This document shows positions 5,581 to 9,032 of a stretch of DNA of 9,032 nt, piece after piece. Source of the DNA: Pseudomonadota bacterium (GTDB lineage: Bacteria > Pseudomonadota > Gammaproteobacteria > Burkholderiales > Burkholderiaceae_D); the NCBI GenBank assembly GCA_023391395.1, contig JAEWBA010000232.1, forward strand, positions 1-9,032. Reading direction: 5' to 3'. The notes below the pieces were generated by a model. The model did not search any database. It was not told the DNA's origin and saw only the letters and a program-made list of their open reading frames with translations. How positions within the stretch are numbered: the stretch's first letter is position 1; every line of letters starts with the position of its first letter. A program made the position numbers and the translations under genes.

Positions 5581-7581
5581 ATGGAAGCCCTGCCGCAACG
5601 CCCCAAAGTCGTCGTCCTGATCAGCCACTTGCGACGCCAGGAGTCGCTTAGCCGGCTGGGCAAGGTGGTCCAACAAGTCCTTCCGGCCTACGCCGAGCAG
5701 GCGGACATCCAGATACTGGATGCGACGCTGGCCGACGTGCTGCAGCTTGCAGAGGAATTGGAACAGGCCAATCGTGTCGATGTGTTCGTGTGCGCAGGCG
5801 CGACCGCGGCTTACCTCCGCAAGCGGCTCTCGAGTCCGGTCATCTCCATGCGTGTCGGCGGACGCGACCTGTTGCGGGCACTGGATCAGGCACGAAAGAT
5901 TTCATCGCGGGTAGGCATACTCAGCTACCCGCGTGTCAATACCGAGCTCGATCAAATGGGACCGCTGTTTGCGGTACAGATCCGCCAAGGCTCCTATACC
6001 ACCCTGGAAGAGGCGCGGGCCAATGTCGAGCGACTTGCCGCCGATGGCTACCGCGTCGTCATCGGCTCCTCCCTGATCATGGAGCTGGCAGCCGAGATCG
6101 GCGTTGAAGGCGTCTTGGGACTCACCACCGATGCGGTCACCAAGGCGCTGGAAGATGCGCTGGCGATTTGCCGCAGCAAACAGATCGAAGTCGCCAAACG
6201 CCAGGAACTGAACGCGGTGGTTCAGCACATGACGGGAGGCATCATTGCGGTGGACGACAGAGGGCACATACTATCGATCAACCCACCCATGGCCCGCCTC
6301 CTCGACCTGAGTACCGATTGGGCGCTTGGCCGGCCCCTTACCGAAGTCGCGCCCGCGCTGGATGTGGCGGAAGTCTTGCGCACCGGGGCCGCCGAAGAAA
6401 ACCGTGTCGTCAGCCTGAACAAGCGCACCATCGTTGCCAATATCATTCCCATCCAGGCGGCCGGAGTTCAGACCAGGGTCGTTCTGACCTGCCAGGAGAT
6501 GACAGCGGTGCAGCGTGCCGATCGGCGCATCCGCTCGTCGACGCGGCCCACTCAATTCATTGCCAGGTACAGGCTGGAAGATATCGCGGGAGCGAGTCCG
6601 GCCATACATGAGGTGATCCGGCTCGCGCAACGCTATGCGCATACCGATTCGACCGTCTTCATCACCGGCGAGAGCGGGACCGGCAAGGAATTGCTGGCAC
6701 AAGGCATTCACAATGCCAGCCGGCGCAGGCGCGGGCCTTTCGTGGCGATCAACTGCGCCTCCTTCCCCGAGAGCCTGCTGGAAAGCGAGTTGTTCGGCCA
6801 TGAAGAAGGGGCGTTCAGCGGCTCCAGAAAAGGCGGCAAGGCTGGCCTGTTTGAGGCGGCCCATACAGGAACGGTGTTCCTTGACGAGATCGGTGACATG
6901 CCGGTTTCCCTGCAGACCAGGCTGCTTCGGGTACTGCAGGAACGCGAAGTGCTGCGCCTGGGGGCGACCGAGCCGACCCCCATCGATATCCGCGTCATCG
7001 CGGCGACGCATTGCGATATCCAGGGGAGAATCCGCGAAGGCCTGTTCCGCGAGGATCTTTTTTATCGCCTCAATATTCTCCGCCTGGAAGTGCCGCCCCT
7101 CCGGGACAGGCCGGCCGATATTCCCTTGATCGCGCACAGGACGCTTCAAAAGCTGGCGATGCACTCCAACCCCGGCCTGCAGACGGAGTCCCTGTTGGAA
7201 GCGCTGCTGCCCTACCTCATGAAATATCACTGGCCGGGCAATATCCGCGAACTGGAAAACATACTGGAGCGCGCCGCATTGTCTGCCAGCGAGATTGCCG
7301 ACGGCAGGGCCGGTGAACAAGGAGGATTGCAGGGGCTGGTTCCCGAAATCCTGGGTTTGCCGGCGCCCTCCCGCCTTGGCAAGCCCTCACCTTTCCCGCC
7401 CCGCTCGCCGGCGACGAAGAATGGCGCCAAAAGCCTTCGCCTGGCCAGCAAGGAAAACGAGCTGGCGCACATCAAGGAAGTACTGAGCGCTTGCCAAGGC
7501 AATCTCAACGAAGCGGCCCGTCAGCTAGGGATCAGCCGCACCACGCTCTGGCGCAAGTTGCAGGCAAGTCGAACAAGCTAA
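5581..7581 (+). CDS. PrpR-type sigma-54-dependent transcriptional activator
   Basis: This 666-residue bacterial enhancer-binding protein has four parts. Residues about 8-200 form a PrpR_N ligand-sensing domain (for example VDVFVCAGATAAYLRKRLSSPV). About 205-310 form a PAS domain. About 332-565 form the AAA+ sigma-54 interaction domain: Walker A GESGTGKE (363-370), the sigma-contact loop GAFSGS (410-415), Walker B TVFLDE (431-436), sensor I RVIAATH (471-477), the arginine-finger region FREDLFYRLN (489-498), and WPGNIRELEN (551-560). A Pro-rich linker precedes a Fis-type HTH at 641-660. PrpR itself, the propionate activator, has the same layout and senses 2-methylcitrate; here no prp genes are nearby, so the signal probably belongs to the divergent acyl-CoA operon. 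There is no receiver domain. ATG 5581 is the only reasonable start, because an in-frame stop lies at 5539-5541 and no other start codon lies between. Its ribosome binding site is weak, which fits a low-abundance regulator. The loop is GAFSGS instead of the usual GAFTGA; PrpR has GAFTGS. Confidence 0.95.
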   Translation: MEALPQRPKVVVLISHLRRQESLSRLGKVVQQVLPAYAEQADIQILDATLADVLQLAEELEQANRVDVFVCAGATAAYLRKRLSSPVISMRVGGRDLLRALDQARKISSRVGILSYPRVNTELDQMGPLFAVQIRQGSYTTLEEARANVERLAADGYRVVIGSSLIMELAAEIGVEGVLGLTTDAVTKALEDALAICRSKQIEVAKRQELNAVVQHMTGGIIAVDDRGHILSINPPMARLLDLSTDWALGRPLTEVAPALDVAEVLRTGAAEENRVVSLNKRTIVANIIPIQAAGVQTRVVLTCQEMTAVQRADRRIRSSTRPTQFIARYRLEDIAGASPAIHEVIRLAQRYAHTDSTVFITGESGTGKELLAQGIHNASRRRRGPFVAINCASFPESLLESELFGHEEGAFSGSRKGGKAGLFEAAHTGTVFLDEIGDMPVSLQTRLLRVLQEREVLRLGATEPTPIDIRVIAATHCDIQGRIREGLFREDLFYRLNILRLEVPPLRDRPADIPLIAHRTLQKLAMHSNPGLQTESLLEALLPYLMKYHWPGNIRELENILERAALSASEIADGRAGEQGGLQGLVPEILGLPAPSRLGKPSPFPPRSPATKNGAKSLRLASKENELAHIKEVLSACQGNLNEAARQLGISRTTLWRKLQASRTS

Positions 7582-7587
7582 GCCGGC

Positions 7588-7604
7588 AAGCCGAAGGAAG
7601 GCTT
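7588..7604. terminator. Weak hairpin between convergent genes
   Basis: AAGCC and GGCTT pair around a seven-base loop in the 27-bp gap between the end of the regulator and the end of the acetyltransferase gene. The tract after it is only CTCTT. The position suits a bidirectional terminator, but the stem is short. Confidence 0.28.
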
Positions 7605-7608
7605 CTCT

Positions 7609-8124
7609 TCACGTCTGGTCCGGCACCGATTCCGATACTGGCATGCGATGCCACTCGAATCGCTGCTCGTTGACCTCCCTGCCCCATTGCCGAGCGCGCT
7701 TTTGCTGCACCAGGACAAAGCCGCTCTTCTCGTACAGATGGCGTGCCGCGTCCAGGCCCTCGAAGGTCCAGAGATAGATATGCTGGTATTCGCGCATACG
7801 GCAGAATTCCATCGCCGCGGCAAGCAGACGCTTACCCATGCCCTGGCCGCGCAGGCGTTCCGAGGCGATGAACCAGCGCAGGTGGGCGCCGCCGAAGCGG
7901 GCATCGATGCCATCGATGGCAATCGCCCCTTCGATGCGCCCATCGAGATGGACCGACCAGATGCCGTCGTTCTCTTCATCGTAGCGCTGCATGAATTCGG
8001 CCAGGCCGGATGCGACCTTGGCTTCGAAGTAGGCGCCAAACTCAGCGTGGGCATGGTAGTAGGCCGCGTGCAGTTAGGCGACTCTGCCAATCAAGCCCGG
8101 CACATATCCCTTCACGATCTTCAT
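7609..8124 (-). pseudogene. GNAT N-acetyltransferase interrupted by an in-frame stop
   Basis: From ATG 8124 the frame reads MKIVKGYVPGLIGRVA, then TAA (8076-8074), then continues without a shift as LHAAYYHAHAEFGAYFEAKVA and on to a stop at 7609. That is 171 codons with a single nonsense codon at position 17. Residues on both sides look like the start of one acetyltransferase, where this place normally has Glu before LHA; GAA to TAA is one base change. The catalytic fold is intact downstream: acetyl-CoA binding motif RLRGQGMGKRLL, then YLWTFEGLDAARHLYEKSGF. An ATG at 7992 would give a 127-residue product lacking the first helix and strand, and it has no good ribosome binding site. AGAGGGG lies about 12 bases upstream of ATG 8124. 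Such enzymes acetylate small molecules or proteins; the substrate is unknown. Either the gene is recently dead or the base is a sequencing error. Confidence 0.82.
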
Positions 8125-8145
8125 CGCTACACTTTTCCCCTCTTG

Positions 8146-8166
8146 CCCCATACCGGGGGTTTTTTT
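8146..8166 (+). terminator. Terminator-like C4/G4 hairpin with T-run
   Basis: CCCC (8146-8149), a short loop and a run of G (8155-8159) are followed by seven T on the plus strand. The stem is only four or five pairs. No plus-strand gene ends here, so a real terminator is doubtful; it would only block read-through toward the antisense strand of the transporter. Confidence 0.25.
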
Positions 8167-8177
8167 CAGGCGCAGGC

Positions 8178-8300
8178 TCAACACAGCGAAAAAAGCGCCA
8201 GTATGGTTTGCAGCTTGGCCGGCTGCAGCATGGCCAGCGTGGATAACAGCCATACCACGGTGGCGATGAAGCCGAGTGCGATGGCGGTGGCACGCGACAT
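8178..8300 (-). CDS. Possible small single-span membrane protein
   Basis: ATG 8300 opens a 40-residue frame: a short MSRAT start, one long hydrophobic segment (about residues 6-25, IALGFIATVVWLLSTLAML), and a second moderately hydrophobic tail ending in FSLC. AGAGGG lies seven bases before this ATG; an in-frame ATG at 8306 is also available, but its site would be too close. It starts 17 bases after the stop of the MFS gene on the same strand, so translation coupled to the transporter is plausible. I do not recognise a family. It may be a small accessory or stress-type membrane protein, or not a gene. Confidence 0.45.
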   Translation of the reverse strand: MSRATAIALGFIATVVWLLSTLAMLQPAKLQTILALFSLC

Positions 8301-8317
8301 CTCCATGCCCTCTACAT

Positions 8318-9032
8318 TCAGGCGGTCTGCAGGCGCACCACCTGGCGGTCGTCGATGGGCCAGTGCAGCGCCGCCGCTATCAGGCCGATGACGATGGAGC
8401 CGAGCCAGATGGCATCGTAGGAACCGGTGGCATCGAAGACGCGGCCGCCCAGCCACACTCCGAGAAAGCCGCCGACCTGGTGACCGACGAACACTACGCC
8501 GAACAGCGTGGAGATGTATTGCACCCCGAATACCTGGGAAATCAATCCATTGGTCAGCGGCGCCGTGCCCAGCCACAGAAAACCCATGCCGAGGGCGAAG
8601 ATGTAAAGGCTGAGCTCGCTCAAGGGCAAGACGACGAAGGCTGCAATCAGAAGCGCGCGGGCCAGATACATCCAGGCCAGAAGGTTCTTCCTGCGATACG
8701 TGCCGCCCCAAACGCCGAACAGAAAGGTGCCGGCCACATTGGCGAGCGCGATCAGCGACAGCGCGATCACGGCGTTGCGTCCATCCATGCCGCGGTCGGC
8801 AAGATAGGCCGGCAAATGACCCGCAATGAAGGCAAGCTGAAAGCCGCAGGCGAAGAATCCCGTGGTCAGCAGCCAGAAGCCGCGATGGGCGAAGGCTTCG
8901 CGCAGCGCAGCACCGAGGGCTTGTTGCACGGTCGATGCTGACGGTGCGGTGTCGCGGTCGGTCAGCGTGAGCGCCAGCGGCGCAAGCAGAGCCATCGCCG
9001 CACCCAGCACGATCAGTGCGAGGCTCCATCCG
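8318..9032 (-). CDS. MFS transporter, C-terminal half (cut by the window edge)
   Basis: The frame is open through the right edge, beginning GWSLALIVLG, so the true start and roughly the first six membrane segments are outside the window. About 237 residues are visible. A hydrophobic segment equivalent to TM6 comes first, then a charged cytoplasmic loop (TDRDTAPSAS). Six further segments follow, including GFWLLTTGFFACGFQLAFI, and the repeated MFS loop motif appears as GVWGGTYRRKNLLAWMY. The C-terminus HWPIDDRQVVRLQTA is short and soluble. Sequence style is that of the 12-span MFS group near the monocarboxylate/oxalate-formate carriers, but the substrate cannot be assigned. A GTG inside the frame at 9010 should not be taken as the start. 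The small membrane frame follows directly. Whether this gene belongs functionally to the acyl-CoA unit is unknown; it is separated from it by the broken acetyltransferase gene. Confidence 0.88.
   Translation of the reverse strand, partial: GWSLALIVLGAAMALLAPLALTLTDRDTAPSASTVQQALGAALREAFAHRGFWLLTTGFFACGFQLAFIAGHLPAYLADRGMDGRNAVIALSLIALANVAGTFLFGVWGGTYRRKNLLAWMYLARALLIAAFVVLPLSELSLYIFALGMGFLWLGTAPLTNGLISQVFGVQYISTLFGVVFVGHQVGGFLGVWLGGRVFDATGSYDAIWLGSIVIGLIAAALHWPIDDRQVVRLQTA

Noticed and set aside
5212..5676. A 154-codon minus-strand frame across the divergent regulatory gap
   Set aside because: It covers the sigma-54 promoter and the dyads and enters the regulator gene, has no domain character, and the dehydrogenase already has a better start to its left.
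6271..7320. A 349-codon minus-strand frame inside the sigma-54 regulator gene
   Set aside because: The plus strand encodes an unmistakable AAA+ domain with all catalytic motifs; the antisense frame shows none.
8178..9029. A long minus-strand frame overlapping the MFS gene in another frame
   Set aside because: Only its last 40 codons, after the MFS stop, have protein-like hydrophobic character; the rest is an Arg-rich shadow of the transporter.
1..9032. CRISPR arrays, toxin-antitoxin or phage-defence genes, insertion sequences
   Set aside because: I saw no regularly spaced repeats, transposase motifs or defence-type domains; the only mobile-element signs are the tRNA scar and the AlpA-like gene.

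Overview
The window looks like a high-GC Betaproteobacterium of the order Burkholderiales. A family such as Oxalobacteraceae is possible, but this rests only on base composition and protein style, not on a database match. Five substantial protein genes are intact within the window. One is cut by the right edge, one is broken by a stop codon, and a remnant of a tRNA gene marks an integration boundary.

Left part (1-594): this is the end of an integrated mobile element. It carries an AlpA/excisionase-like DNA-binding gene on the minus strand, with a perfect inverted repeat over its probable promoter. It stops at a 3' half of tRNA-Lys(UUU) that has no 5' half. A 3' tRNA half followed by its own terminator is the usual footprint of a tRNA-targeting integrase, so the element extends left out of the window and the host chromosome begins at about 595. 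Bases 595-984 hold a terminator and a weak stem-loop, but no convincing gene.

Centre (985-7581): this is a catabolic/uptake unit with its regulator. Three minus-strand genes encode, in order of transcription, an acyl-CoA dehydrogenase, an AMP-forming acyl-CoA ligase and a periplasmic LivK-type solute-binding protein. Divergent from them is a 666-residue PrpR-type sigma-54 enhancer-binding protein. The 374-bp gap between the divergent genes contains a good sigma-54 promoter pointing at the operon (GG and GC at the correct spacing). It also contains two near-identical dyads exactly 21 bp apart, about 210-235 bp upstream of the predicted transcript start. The simplest model is that the regulator senses an organic acid or its CoA/catabolic product through its PrpR_N domain. 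It would bind the paired dyads and drive sigma-54 transcription of genes that capture the acid, activate it to a CoA thioester and start beta-oxidation-like dehydrogenation. The substrate cannot be read from the sequence.

Right part (7582-9032): a GNAT N-acetyltransferase gene on the minus strand is interrupted by an in-frame TAA at codon 17. The family-like reading continues on both sides, so it is a recent pseudogene or a base-call error. Upstream of it are a possible 40-residue single-span membrane protein and the C-terminal half of an MFS transporter that runs off the right edge.
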